From Bacteriovoracaceae bacterium (GTDB lineage: Bacteria; Bdellovibrionota; Bacteriovoracia; Bacteriovoracales; Bacteriovoracaceae): a stretch of DNA of 63,780 bases. The stretch covers positions 1 through 63,780 of the forward strand of contig JARXAH010000020.1 in assembly GCA_029865945.1 (NCBI GenBank), given 5' to 3'. The notes beneath the pieces are model-generated. The model worked only from the letters and a program-made list of their open reading frames with translations, ran no database searches and had not been told where the DNA came from. Below, in pieces: positions 1 to 8,224 of the stretch. The stretch's first letter is position 1. Every line of letters starts with the position of its first letter. A program made the position numbers and the translations under genes.

Positions 1-48
1 ATCAAAAGACGATGGTTTTTGGGGAAAATCTTTGATAACTTTATTCAC
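1..48 (-). CDS. 5' end of an unknown gene running off the left edge
   Basis: On the minus strand a GTG at position 48 opens a frame that stays open to the window edge (16 codons, beginning MNKVIKDFPQKP). An AAGGAG ribosome binding site at 55-60 lies six bases upstream, which is why GTG is preferred over the in-frame ATG at 66, which has no such site. Too little is visible to assign a function. Confidence 0.5.
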   Translation of the reverse strand, partial: MNKVIKDFPQKPSSFD

Positions 49-66
49 GGCGTACTCCTTTTCCAT

Positions 67-403
67 TAAAAAATTTGATCGTTTTATAATGAAAGCGTAC
101 GCCACTTAATTATTCAAACACAACTTTCGGTCATACCTCTATTCAGGAATTGCCTACGCTGTTGTCTAGAAAAAAAAGAGTTCCTATTTAACTAAACTAT
201 GAGCTCGGGAAATCCGTCGGGCCGCTGTCAGGATTCCACTCCTTTTCAACCATGATTTGGCATGCTTCACATTGCGGTTTGGTTTTCACCAAGGTAGCAA
301 AAATTAACAGGGAGCTTATTTTCTACCAGCTTTTTTTATCGTCAGCTGCTTGCTTGATTACGGCAAAAATGAGGCTCGTTTTTAATTGAGAAAGTTAATT
401 CAC
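67..403. other. intergenic stretch without recognised gene
   Basis: About 340 bases between the left-edge gene start and the next stop codon. No open frame with a plausible ribosome binding site was seen. The only structure noticed is a short imperfect hairpin at about 208-237 (arms GGAAATCC and GGATTCC) with no T tract, so it is not called a terminator. A promoter for the left-edge gene must lie here but was not resolved. Confidence 0.4.
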
Positions 404-958
404 TTACTCATAAATACATATGTACTGTAGGGTTCCAAAAGCCGTTTCATTGGTATTGGTATGTAGAAATATGTTACGAGTTAAAATGAGTTTAGTTCCG
501 GACTCAACCAATAATTGATCAAAGTCTGCAGTCGAATATCCATTACTCGGAAATGCAGATAACTGACTCGGACAAATTTGGCGAGGGGAGGCAGAGAAAT
601 TTAATAGCTCTTTACTTGCTAGTGACAGCAAACTCATTTCAAATAACTCGATTCCATTATTCAAAGTAAAAGCTGTATGAAGTGGAAATTTTAAATAAAA
701 AGAACTTCTTGAGGTGTTAAAGGCGTAGCTCACATAAAAGGCACTGCTTAGTATTTTTTCTGGGATTAGAGGCAAACGTGCTAATTTAATTTGCAATGAC
801 GATGGTGATTCCAAATTTAAGTTTGCATTGTTAATACTAATATCAACAAATTTTACCCCTTTAAGTCTTTGAGGTATTGCGTCAACATCTAGAAATTCAA
901 TTTTTTGTGCCATACAAAAAAATGAATACATAAATATGGAAAAATAAAAAAATTTCAT
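404..958 (-). CDS. secreted protein of unknown function
   Basis: Encodes about 184 residues starting MKFFYFSIFMYSFFCMAQ, a short lysine-then-hydrophobic leader that looks like a Sec signal peptide with cleavage near residue 18. The start at 958 is chosen because a GAGGAG ribosome binding site lies just upstream; an earlier in-frame codon at 1006 lacks one. The mature part is a mixed, beta-rich-looking sequence with one cysteine in its middle and one close to its C-terminus (CPSQ, YICIYE) and no recognisable domain. It is transcribed in the same direction as the tRNA upstream. Likely periplasmic or surface-located; I do not recognise the family. Confidence 0.7.
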   Translation of the reverse strand: MKFFYFSIFMYSFFCMAQKIEFLDVDAIPQRLKGVKFVDISINNANLNLESPSSLQIKLARLPLIPEKILSSAFYVSYAFNTSRSSFYLKFPLHTAFTLNNGIELFEMSLLSLASKELLNFSASPRQICPSQLSAFPSNGYSTADFDQLLVESGTKLILTRNIFLHTNTNETAFGTLQYICIYE

Positions 959-1116
959 ATAGTTATCTCCTCGTAATGATGCCACTTTAGCATGTGTGAT
1001 TATCAAAACGAAAAATTTAAATAGTTTTTGAAATAATTACTTTATTTCTCAATGTGAAGCTTTGATTTTCATAAATTCTTTGATTTTTAGGTAGATTAGT
1101 TATCGTAATTTCAAGA

Positions 1117-1193
1117 TGGTGGCCAAGGGCGGGATCGAACCGCCGACCTGCGGGTTATGAATCCGCCGCTCTCACCAACTGAGCTACCTGGCC
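1117..1193 (-). tRNA. tRNA with CAT anticodon (elongator Met or Ile2)
   Basis: On the minus strand the sequence folds as a full cloverleaf: 7-bp acceptor stem (GGCCAGG with CTTGGCC), D arm GCTC...GAGC, anticodon loop TTCATAA, T arm with GGTTCGATCC, and an encoded 3' CCA. The first pair is G-C, so it is not the initiator tRNA. The anticodon stem closes with an A-C mismatch next to the loop. CAT can be read as elongator Met or, after lysidine formation by TilS, as Ile2 (AUA). The tilS gene starts only 93 bases away on the other strand, so Ile2 is a real option; sequence inspection alone did not decide it. Confidence 0.93.
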
Positions 1194-1285
1194 ATGGAAT
1201 AGAAGAATTTTTGATCCATTTTGAAATTTACTTGCAATGCTGTGATTGTGTCCGTAATGGTAAGATATAGTCGAGAGTATTGTCA

Positions 1286-2479
1286 ATGAAATGGCCCCAG
1301 CTACCAAAAAAACTTACCCCCTATACTCTAAAATTTACACAGCATGTGGCGCGTTTTCTTGAATCACAAATGCCATTGGGGAAAGCTGATAAATGGAGAA
1401 AATCTTCTCTCTCTTCTCCGGTCTCGGTAGCAGTCTCCGGTGGCGTTGATTCCGTTTCTTTAGTTTACGTTATTGCCCTCTTGAGAGATCAAGAGCGCAA
1501 GATATTTAAAGGCCAATCTCAATGCTTCGATAAACTCACTAAAGTCAATCTCATTCACGTAAATCACAAATCGAGACCACCTAAGCAACATCAACAAGAG
1601 GCCAACGCCTTAAATGATCTTGCGAAGCAACTGGGAATGGAATTTTCCCTCTATGAATCTCCCACACCCACGGTGGGCCAAAACGAACTGGATTGGAGAA
1701 ATTTAAGAAAAATTATTTTCTCCCACCACGCGCAAACATTTTCCCAAAAGATTTTTCAAGGCCACCATCTCGACGATTCCTGGGAGTGGTCTTTTTTACA
1801 AAATCTCAAAAGTAGTCATCCTCAACATTCTTTGGGAATTCCCTTTAAAAGTGGGCCGCTCATTCGTCCTTTTCTTTGTGTCACAAAAAAACAAATTCTT
1901 CATTTTGCTCGCGACTTAAAAATTCCTTATTTCAAAGATGAAACGCAAACTCATTTAAATTTTGAGCGCAATTTTTTGAGGTCACAAATTACTCCCATTA
2001 TTGAAAAGCGCTATCCAAAATATTTAAAATTTTACGCCCTTCAATCTATGCAAAAGGCCCATGAATACCAGCTATCTTGGAAAAAAATCGCAGGCGGTTC
2101 TTGGTGTCAAATTCAGACCTTCAAAGAACAACAACCCACCGTCTTTATCTGGCGTGCCGACGTGAGAGATAAAAATTCGCTGCTACCCAACTCAGAGATG
2201 CGATCCATGATCGAATATTTATCCAACACTCATCGTGGAAAACATGCGGCCCAGCTAGCGCAATTAAGTGACACTTGGAGAAATCACAAGTCAGGACCAG
2301 TCTCTTTTAGTGGCGGCGTAGAAGCAAAAATCATTAAGGATTTTAAAATTATTTTTTACAAAAGAAGTGAATCTCAGGCCCTAGGCGCCTACCTATCTTC
2401 AGATCCAAAGCTGGCATTACTTGATTTCAAAAAATGGCCGGAATTTTCTCGTTCGTTGCTGAAAAAAAAGCAAGAATAA
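1286..2479 (+). CDS. tilS: tRNA(Ile)-lysidine synthase TilS
   Basis: TilS ligates lysine to C34 of tRNA-Ile(CAU), changing its decoding from AUG to AUA, an essential cytoplasmic reaction using ATP. The PP-loop SGGVDS is at about residue 51, followed by LIHVNHKSR and the GHHLDD motif typical of TilS N-type ATPases, then the linker with IRPFL. Length near 397 residues fits the family. ATG at 1286 is preferred because GAGAG lies eight bases upstream; the TTG at 1280 would be too close to it. The 3' end overlaps the convergent downstream gene by 63 bases. A CAT-anticodon tRNA lies just upstream on the other strand. Confidence 0.93.
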   Translation: MKWPQLPKKLTPYTLKFTQHVARFLESQMPLGKADKWRKSSLSSPVSVAVSGGVDSVSLVYVIALLRDQERKIFKGQSQCFDKLTKVNLIHVNHKSRPPKQHQQEANALNDLAKQLGMEFSLYESPTPTVGQNELDWRNLRKIIFSHHAQTFSQKIFQGHHLDDSWEWSFLQNLKSSHPQHSLGIPFKSGPLIRPFLCVTKKQILHFARDLKIPYFKDETQTHLNFERNFLRSQITPIIEKRYPKYLKFYALQSMQKAHEYQLSWKKIAGGSWCQIQTFKEQQPTVFIWRADVRDKNSLLPNSEMRSMIEYLSNTHRGKHAAQLAQLSDTWRNHKSGPVSFSGGVEAKIIKDFKIIFYKRSESQALGAYLSSDPKLALLDFKKWPEFSRSLLKKKQE

Positions 2480-2947
2480 AACTAAAAAAATGGTGGCGTA
2501 AGTAAATTGCGATAAAACAAAATAAGTAATTTCTTCAGAATTTTCTTTTTTGTTTCGTACTTCCGACCACTCGGAGGCCAGCTGTCTAAACCGAGATTTT
2601 TTTTCAATTTTTGAAGAGGACTCCATGGTTCTATTCACCGCGTATCGCTCGTGATTTTTAAGTCTCATTTGTGCCGTGAGATCGCGCCTGACCTCTGCCA
2701 GCATATAATACAAAATGACTTGTTGGGTTTGATTGGATTCGCTCTTGAGTTGGCCAATTAAGTCTCGTTCATGCTCCAGGAGTGTGGATAAATTATCAGA
2801 AGAAACCACCCGTCCATAACTTTCACTATTCATATCGTCTAAATGGAGGGAATCATTCTCTGTTGCCGCAAAGGACTCACTCACCGAGCTTAATAAAAGA
2901 AACCCTAAGAATAAATTCTTCACATGCACCGTCTTCTTATTCTTCAT
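2417..2947 (-). CDS. secreted or membrane-anchored protein of unknown function
   Basis: About 176 residues. It begins MKNKKTVHVKNLFLGFLLLSSVSESFA, a clear signal peptide, and ends with a hydrophobic segment of about 20 residues (TIFLVLFLLFF) before a basic tail, so it is probably a single-pass inner-membrane protein with a helical periplasmic part rich in Glu, Arg and Lys. Start 2947 is chosen for the GAGGG upstream; an earlier in-frame start at 2977 has a non-signal-like extension. Its last 63 bases overlap the 3' end of tilS tail to tail. No family recognised. Confidence 0.7.
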   Translation of the reverse strand: MKNKKTVHVKNLFLGFLLLSSVSESFAATENDSLHLDDMNSESYGRVVSSDNLSTLLEHERDLIGQLKSESNQTQQVILYYMLAEVRRDLTAQMRLKNHERYAVNRTMESSSKIEKKSRFRQLASEWSEVRNKKENSEEITYFVLSQFTYATIFLVLFLLFFQQRTRKFRPFFEIK

Positions 2948-3024
2948 ACTCACGTCCCTCAATCTTCTTATCGGCATTATTTTAAAAATGCTTGAGTCAT
3001 CTAGTTTTTTTGTAGTTTTTGGTT

Positions 3025-4392
3025 ATGATGTCGTCTTTATCTCTATTTAGAATCGGGGACATTTTGAATTTTAAAGAAAACGCGCGCGCTTTAGCTAAAT
3101 TGGGTTTACCCATTGTGTTGGGGAGTATTGGACATCTACTCATGCACGTGGTTGATCTTGCCTTCCTCGGTAGATTATCGGCGATGGCCATGGGAAGTGT
3201 TGGCCCCTCCATTGCTGTTTTTAGTGCCCTCATGATGCTTGCGATTGGACTTATGGCCGGGCTTGATCCACTGCTTGCTCAAAATATTGGGGCGAATAAT
3301 AAACCTAAGGCCGATGAATATTTTCGCCAGAGTTTTTTGCTCTCCGTCGGTATTTCAGCGTTTTTTAGCTTTATCCTCTTCTTCTTTAGTCGTTCCTTAT
3401 TTGAAATCTTTAAAATTAATCCAGAATTTTTGGAAGTGGCGACCACGTTTTCTAAGATTCTTGGACTATCCATGATCCCCATGATCGTCTTTCAATGCGC
3501 GAGACAGTATTTACAATCCATCAGCAATGTAAAATTTGTGGTTTATTGTATGGTGATCGGAAACATTGTTAATTTTATTTTTAATTATTTTTTTATTTTT
3601 GGATTTTCCTCCTGGAAAGGAGGGGGAGTTGTGGGATCGGCCTGGGCAACTCTTGTCACGCGCATGATCCTCATGGTGATGATTTTATTCTACGCCCGCA
3701 AGCAATTAGATTTTAAAAAACTCCTTCCACGTTCTATCGACATTTTAAAATTAAAAGAGTTACTGCAAATTGGTATCCCGGCAGGATTTCAATTTTTTAT
3801 GGAGGTGGGAATTTTTGCCGCCACCGGACTATTCGCGTCGCGCCTCTCTCCCCAGGAATCTTCGGCCCACTTAATATCCATTAATTTTATGAGCTTGCTC
3901 TATATGATTCCCTTAGGACTTTCAAGCGCCGGCGCCGTTCTTGTCGGAAATTTAATTGGGGAAGGAAAATTGTTGCACGCAAAAAAAATGGGAACAGATG
4001 CTCTCAGTTTTTGTTGTTTGGTCGCTGGGTTCGTCGTTTTTTTTGCCTACCTATTTAAAAATTATGTCGTTGGAATTTACACCAATCAAAGCGATATCAC
4101 GGAGATTGTGTTTAACTTGCTTCCCATCGGACTGATCTTTCATCTCTTTGATGCTTTGCAAGCCGTGGCAACCGGAATTCTGCGCGGGGCCGGGAAGACA
4201 GCGATTCCGGCGGCCTTAAATTTTGTTTGCTATTGGCTGATTGGTTTGCCGTTTGCGTACTATCTGTGTTTCAACCTAAAATTTTCTCTCTACGGACTCT
4301 GGTGGGGACTCGCTTTTAGTTTATTTTTGGTTTCTCTCTTTTTAATTGCTTATTGGAAGAAATTAGAAATTAGGTCTCTCATCTCTAAATAA
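3025..4392 (+). CDS. MATE family efflux transporter (NorM/DinF-like)
   Basis: A 12-helix multidrug and toxic compound extrusion protein, which exports cationic drugs or metabolites using Na+ or H+ gradients. The N-terminus (ALAKLGLPIVLGSIGHLLMHVVDLAFLG) and the internal repeat (LLQIGIPAGFQFFMEVGIFAATGLFA) show the two-fold MATE architecture, with conserved DALQAVATGILRGAGKT in the C-half. About 455 residues, normal for the family. The start is uncertain: ATG codons at 3025 and 3028 both lack a strong ribosome binding site. The stop abuts the stop of the convergent gene with no spacer. Substrate cannot be predicted. Confidence 0.88.
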   Translation: MMSSLSLFRIGDILNFKENARALAKLGLPIVLGSIGHLLMHVVDLAFLGRLSAMAMGSVGPSIAVFSALMMLAIGLMAGLDPLLAQNIGANNKPKADEYFRQSFLLSVGISAFFSFILFFFSRSLFEIFKINPEFLEVATTFSKILGLSMIPMIVFQCARQYLQSISNVKFVVYCMVIGNIVNFIFNYFFIFGFSSWKGGGVVGSAWATLVTRMILMVMILFYARKQLDFKKLLPRSIDILKLKELLQIGIPAGFQFFMEVGIFAATGLFASRLSPQESSAHLISINFMSLLYMIPLGLSSAGAVLVGNLIGEGKLLHAKKMGTDALSFCCLVAGFVVFFAYLFKNYVVGIYTNQSDITEIVFNLLPIGLIFHLFDALQAVATGILRGAGKTAIPAALNFVCYWLIGLPFAYYLCFNLKFSLYGLWWGLAFSLFLVSLFLIAYWKKLEIRSLISK

Positions 4393-4632
4393 TTAATTAA
4401 GTACTCCTCGCACCCTCTTGGAGAACTCCCTGGCCGCCTGATTGATGTCACACTTAAGTTCATCCATGATGGCCCTCACTTCTGCTGCCTGCAAGTAGTC
4501 GCTCATTTGATCGCCTGGATCGTCGTGAGTAGGGACGGGGGCCTTACCCGTTTTTTCAAATTCATCCGCAAAGTGGTTGAGTTCTTCCACTTTATATTTT
4601 TGTGCCAATTCTTTAATAATTTTTATGTCCAT
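4393..4632 (-). CDS. small acidic helical protein downstream of thioredoxin
   Basis: Encodes 79 residues starting MDIKIIKELAQKY, predominantly helical, with an acidic loop THDDPGDQMSDY and one cysteine (LKCDINQ). The start at 4632 follows a GAGGAG site that overlaps the end of the thioredoxin gene 13 bases upstream, so the two are surely co-transcribed and probably translationally coupled. The pairing suggests a thioredoxin-linked role (partner or substrate), but I do not recognise the family with confidence. Confidence 0.78.
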   Translation of the reverse strand: MDIKIIKELAQKYKVEELNHFADEFEKTGKAPVPTHDDPGDQMSDYLQAAEVRAIMDELKCDINQAAREFSKRVRGVLN

Positions 4633-4645
4633 GATTATCTCCTCG

Positions 4646-4954
4646 CTACAATAATCCATTTTTTTGCAAAAATTCTCTAAACGCCTCTTCTTTTGAAGTG
4701 TTGATCAAATCCACTGGTTCGCCATTTTTGAAAATTCCCACCGAGGGTAACCCGGGAAGGGTGATCATTTCTTTCACTTTAATATTTTTTTCAACTTCTA
4801 TTTTATAAATGGGAACCCCGGCCTCAGTCGCCAATCTTGAAAACATTGGCGCAGACATACGACATGATCCACACCAACTGGCGTAAAAATCAACCAAGCA
4901 AACAGCTTGCCCTTCAATCGTGGATAAAAAATTTTCGTCATTAAGTTCGATCAT
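4646..4954 (-). CDS. thioredoxin family protein
   Basis: A compact thioredoxin-fold protein of 102 residues. The redox site is WCGSC with cysteines at residues 28 and 31, preceded by VDFYASW, and the cis-proline loop LPSVGIF is present. The motif is CGSC rather than the CGPC of classical TrxA, which usually shifts redox potential. No signal peptide is seen, so it acts in the cytoplasm. It lies 22 bases downstream of panD and directly upstream of a small helical protein, in the pgsA-serB-panD transcription unit. Confidence 0.88.
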   Translation of the reverse strand: MIELNDENFLSTIEGQAVCLVDFYASWCGSCRMSAPMFSRLATEAGVPIYKIEVEKNIKVKEMITLPGLPSVGIFKNGEPVDLINTSKEEAFREFLQKNGLL

Positions 4955-4976
4955 AAAATTTCCTTTTGTGTTTACT

Positions 4977-5342
4977 CTAAACTACTTTATCTTCTTTATT
5001 TAAGTAGCGAACAAATTGATTTGTCTTATTAACTAAAACATTTTTTGCCATCCAAGGGCGATCACTGAGCGCAAACCCCATAATAATAATTTCATCACCT
5101 TGCTTAATATGGTGGGCCGCCGCTCCATTCATGCATATAATTCCTGATTTGGCATCACCCTCAATCACATAAGTTTCCACTCGTGCTCCACTAGTGTTAG
5201 AAACCACTAACACTTTTTGCCCCGGCCATAAATCAGCATACTTCATGAGTTCACTATCAATCGTGATTGATCCTACATAAGCAAGATTAGCTTCTGTTAC
5301 ATTGGCCTTATGAATTTTTCCGGTTAGTACTTCTCTCAGCAT
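4977..5342 (-). CDS. panD: aspartate 1-decarboxylase PanD
   Basis: Pyruvoyl enzyme converting L-aspartate to beta-alanine for pantothenate and coenzyme A. The self-cleavage site Gly24-Ser25 (YVGSITID) is in place, where Ser25 becomes the pyruvoyl group, and the residues around Arg54/Tyr58 (GARVETYVIEG) match the family. Length 121 residues is typical. It starts 14 bases after serB in the same direction, so serine and beta-alanine synthesis genes are in one unit here. No panB or panC is present in the window. Confidence 0.95.
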   Translation of the reverse strand: MLREVLTGKIHKANVTEANLAYVGSITIDSELMKYADLWPGQKVLVVSNTSGARVETYVIEGDAKSGIICMNGAAAHHIKQGDEIIIMGFALSDRPWMAKNVLVNKTNQFVRYLNKEDKVV

Positions 5343-5356
5343 ACTTTTCTACCTTA

Positions 5357-6586
5357 TCAAAAATTGTGGGGAATACCTAAAAATGTTAATAAATTGGTCA
5401 TGGGGCCGTACGTAAGATGAGACGACGTATTTTTTTTTACTACCTCTTTGGCATGGTAAGCAATACCAAGACCGGCCTTAAGTAGCATTTTTAAATCATT
5501 GGAGCCATCGCCCACCGCTACTACTTGCTGAAGGTGTATGGACTCTGCTTGCGCTAGCGTTTCTAAAATTTCCGATTTCGCGTCCGCATCAATCATTCGC
5601 CCAACAAGTTTTCCGGTAACTTCGCCATTATTCATTTCTAATTCATTGCCAAAAGCGTAATCGAGACCTAATTCTTTTTTTACGTGCTCCACAAAAGGTT
5701 TAAAGCCACCGGAGACCACGGCCGTTTTAAAACCAAGCTGCTTTATCGTTTTCATGAATTCTCTCGACCCACTTGAAAAAACCATGTTTTGCTTAACTTC
5801 TTCGATACTCTCTTGCTTTAGGCCTTTCAATAATGAAACGCGCTGCCTAAGAGACTCGGCAAAATCAAATTTTCCATTCATCGCCTCTCTGGTAATCGAG
5901 CTCACTTCCTTTTCGACGTGATGTATTTTTGCTAATTCATCAATCACTTCGCCTTCGGTGAGAGTGGAGTCCATATCGAAAACAATAAGTCGCTTGTGAA
6001 AGCGAAAGAGGTCGTTTCTCACAAAAGATAAATCATTTTTATACTTATGCCCAAGGGATAGCAGATGAGTTTTGAGTTCATTATTTGAGAGGCGGTGATC
6101 GGTCGGTACGTGCAAAATTATTTCTAGCATTTTTTGTTCAGATTGAATGGCGGGGTGATCGATGCGATAGATATTGATTTTTTCACTGGCAAGAAAGGCC
6201 GTGATTTCTGCGAGCAGCTTTAAGGAAATTTGGGTTTCATCGACCAACGTTAAGGCCCATTCCTCAGAGAGCATTTCATTTCTCTTGGGCGGCGCTTGAT
6301 GATCATTTTGAAAAATTTGAAACTCACAATTTAGGCCTAAGGCCTTGGTATCAAAAAGGATATCTTTAAGCACATCATTTTGGACGCAATTTTTTTCTGG
6401 CGCAACTAAGAGGCTTAATGACAGCAATCCATGAGTTACGTATTGCCCCATATCTAAAATCTGATAATTCGCTTGTGATAAGTGACCTGTTAGCATCGCG
6501 GTAATGCCTGGACGATCTGGCCCAGTGACATGCAAGAGGAGCGAGTAGTTACGACTCGCCGTATTTGGTTTAAGATTAAGGTTCAT
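5357..6586 (-). CDS. serB: phosphoserine phosphatase SerB with N-terminal ACT domains
   Basis: Final step of serine biosynthesis: dephosphorylation of O-phospho-L-serine. The N-terminal part holds two ACT-like regulatory segments (HVTGPDRPGITAML and a second starting near WALTLVDETQ), followed by a HAD phosphatase with motif I DMDSTLTEGEVIDELA (first Asp about residue 204), SGGFKPF and GDGSNDLKML. The architecture resembles the ACT-regulated SerB2 type. ATG at 6586 overlaps the end of pgsA by 11 bases; a GTG at 6601 is possible but adds only five residues. Translational coupling with pgsA is likely. Confidence 0.93.
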   Translation of the reverse strand: MNLNLKPNTASRNYSLLLHVTGPDRPGITAMLTGHLSQANYQILDMGQYVTHGLLSLSLLVAPEKNCVQNDVLKDILFDTKALGLNCEFQIFQNDHQAPPKRNEMLSEEWALTLVDETQISLKLLAEITAFLASEKINIYRIDHPAIQSEQKMLEIILHVPTDHRLSNNELKTHLLSLGHKYKNDLSFVRNDLFRFHKRLIVFDMDSTLTEGEVIDELAKIHHVEKEVSSITREAMNGKFDFAESLRQRVSLLKGLKQESIEEVKQNMVFSSGSREFMKTIKQLGFKTAVVSGGFKPFVEHVKKELGLDYAFGNELEMNNGEVTGKLVGRMIDADAKSEILETLAQAESIHLQQVVAVGDGSNDLKMLLKAGLGIAYHAKEVVKKNTSSHLTYGPMTNLLTFLGIPHNF

Positions 6587-7247
6587 GGTGCATTTTCTCA
6601 CGTTTTTGTTGCTGCCTTAGTTTCACGGCCGCCAACATTTTATCTTTTATTTTGGCCACTAAATGAAAAGAATAAACAATGGATGAGAGTAAGGAAAGAA
6701 ACGTGGCCATAAAAATAAAAATTAATCCCAGCAGCGGAAAATCGAGCCATCCCCATTTTTGATAAATCAACAACATCGGAATGGCGATCATCTGAAAGGT
6801 CGTTTTCCATTTGCCAATATCATTGACGTGAACCGTAATTCCCTCGTGAACTGCAAAGAGCCTTAGACTCATCATATACATTTCCCGAAGAACCAAGACG
6901 ATCACGACCCAATCGGGAACACGTTGCAAGGAAAGTAGCATGATCAAAGTTGAAACGACTAAAAATTTATCTGCGATGGGATCTAAGAAAGATCCAAACA
7001 TCGTGACGATATTTTTTTTCCTAGCGATGTGGCCGTCAAGAAAATCGGTGATGGAAGCAAAAATAAAAATGATCGCTGCGATAATTCCGTAAGTTTTATT
7101 GCTAGTAAAAAAAACCGGAGTGGCCCACTTGGTGGCCAACATACAAAAAAGGACCACGGGAATAAGCACGATACGAAACAGAGTTAATCGGTTGGGCAAA
7201 TTATCTAGTTGCCAATAATCGTGATTCCCATTTTCTAATTGCATCAT
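6576..7247 (-). CDS. pgsA: CDP-alcohol phosphatidyltransferase, PgsA-like
   Basis: Membrane enzyme that makes phosphatidylglycerolphosphate from CDP-diacylglycerol and glycerol-3-phosphate. NLPNRLTLFRI opens the first helix and the CDP-alcohol signature D-G-x2-A-R-x8-G-x3-D-x3-D is complete (FLDGHIARKK...GSFLDPIADK). Several transmembrane helices follow. The start is placed at 7247 (MMQLENGN, AAAGG upstream); an in-frame codon at 7346 would add a 33-residue tail not seen in the family. First gene of the pgsA-serB-panD-trx unit. A different CDP-alcohol acceptor cannot be excluded from sequence alone. Confidence 0.88.
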   Translation of the reverse strand: MMQLENGNHDYWQLDNLPNRLTLFRIVLIPVVLFCMLATKWATPVFFTSNKTYGIIAAIIFIFASITDFLDGHIARKKNIVTMFGSFLDPIADKFLVVSTLIMLLSLQRVPDWVVIVLVLREMYMMSLRLFAVHEGITVHVNDIGKWKTTFQMIAIPMLLIYQKWGWLDFPLLGLIFIFMATFLSLLSSIVYSFHLVAKIKDKMLAAVKLRQQQKREKMHHEP

Positions 7248-7390
7248 TTGGCCTTTAGGGAAAAGAAACTGTTGCTGTATTCTAGCAAATTCTGCCTGCA
7301 GATAACAATTTTTCTTAACATATTTGATAATGAAAGATGTCTGCATCTATAAATTAGTAATTTTTACAATAATTCTTAGGAGACGTAGCC

Positions 7391-8143
7391 ATGTCACACG
7401 GTATGTTAAACAGCATAGGAATAAAAGATCCAGGAATCGAAAGACGAATTTTGCCAAGATATTCCTTTAGCTATCTTACCTTTAAGCTTTTACATCATGG
7501 GGAACAAGTAAAAGCGATGACTTTTGAAGTCAACGACGTGTCAGTAGAAGGGCTATCCTTGGAGACGAAATTTTTTGATCTTCAGAATTTTAGGACTACT
7601 GACTTTATCCACGGAGTCTTGAATTGGGCCGGAGAACGCATCGACGTTAAGGCCAACATTCAATGGATAAAACAAGGCCGCTTCGGCATCAGGTTTGTCC
7701 CCAATAAAAATCTACACGAACGCATCAGAGAATTAACGTCCATCAAGTTGCTTACCCATAAATTAAAATTTTTACATCAAGAATCAGAAAAAATGACGCT
7801 GCCCAAAGGGCTTTGTTATTGGATTCAATCCGAAGGGCCTTTAGAATTTTTTGCATGGAAAACGAGTCCAAAAGAAGTGATTCATCGTCTGCAAATTATT
7901 TATTGGCAAAACTATTTAGAATGGGAAAAAGGCCAGGGATGGTCGACGGGTATGCTACAAGATCGCCATCACTATGGGGCCGCAGGGCCAATGGATTCTT
8001 CCGAATGCGTCGTCCTTTTTGATTCTGCTCTCGATCAGAAAAAATTAAAGACCATGAAAGATATTTTGACTCATTTTCCAGAGGGCGCCTTTGAAAAATC
8101 GGATCAAGAATTTTTACTGCGAAAGCTGATGCTTAGCTTTTAA
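7391..8143 (+). CDS. PilZ domain protein (c-di-GMP receptor candidate)
   Basis: About 250 residues. The N-terminal PilZ domain carries both canonical c-di-GMP motifs: RILPR (RxxxR, Arg19 and Arg23) and DVSVEG (D/NxSxxG, Asp48 to Gly53), so it should bind the second messenger. The region from about residue 125 to the end has no domain I recognise and contains FFAWK, W-rich stretches and an FDSALDQKK segment; it may be an output domain. A good GGAG site precedes the ATG. It is followed after 81 bases by glpX and may be transcribed alone. Target unknown. Confidence 0.85.
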   Translation: MSHGMLNSIGIKDPGIERRILPRYSFSYLTFKLLHHGEQVKAMTFEVNDVSVEGLSLETKFFDLQNFRTTDFIHGVLNWAGERIDVKANIQWIKQGRFGIRFVPNKNLHERIRELTSIKLLTHKLKFLHQESEKMTLPKGLCYWIQSEGPLEFFAWKTSPKEVIHRLQIIYWQNYLEWEKGQGWSTGMLQDRHHYGAAGPMDSSECVVLFDSALDQKKLKTMKDILTHFPEGAFEKSDQEFLLRKLMLSF

Positions 8144-8224
8144 TTCAATAGACAAATTTCAACTGCCATCCTAATTTAAAATAATATCATTTAATTTATG
8201 TAAATTTTATTTCAAGGATCACTT

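Noticed and set aside
208-310. A fourth copy of the structured element near the left edge
   Set aside because: ACTCCTTTTC is shared with copy C on the opposite strand and GCGGTTTGGTTTTC resembles the left arm of A and B, but no pairing arm or GA/GCA core is present.
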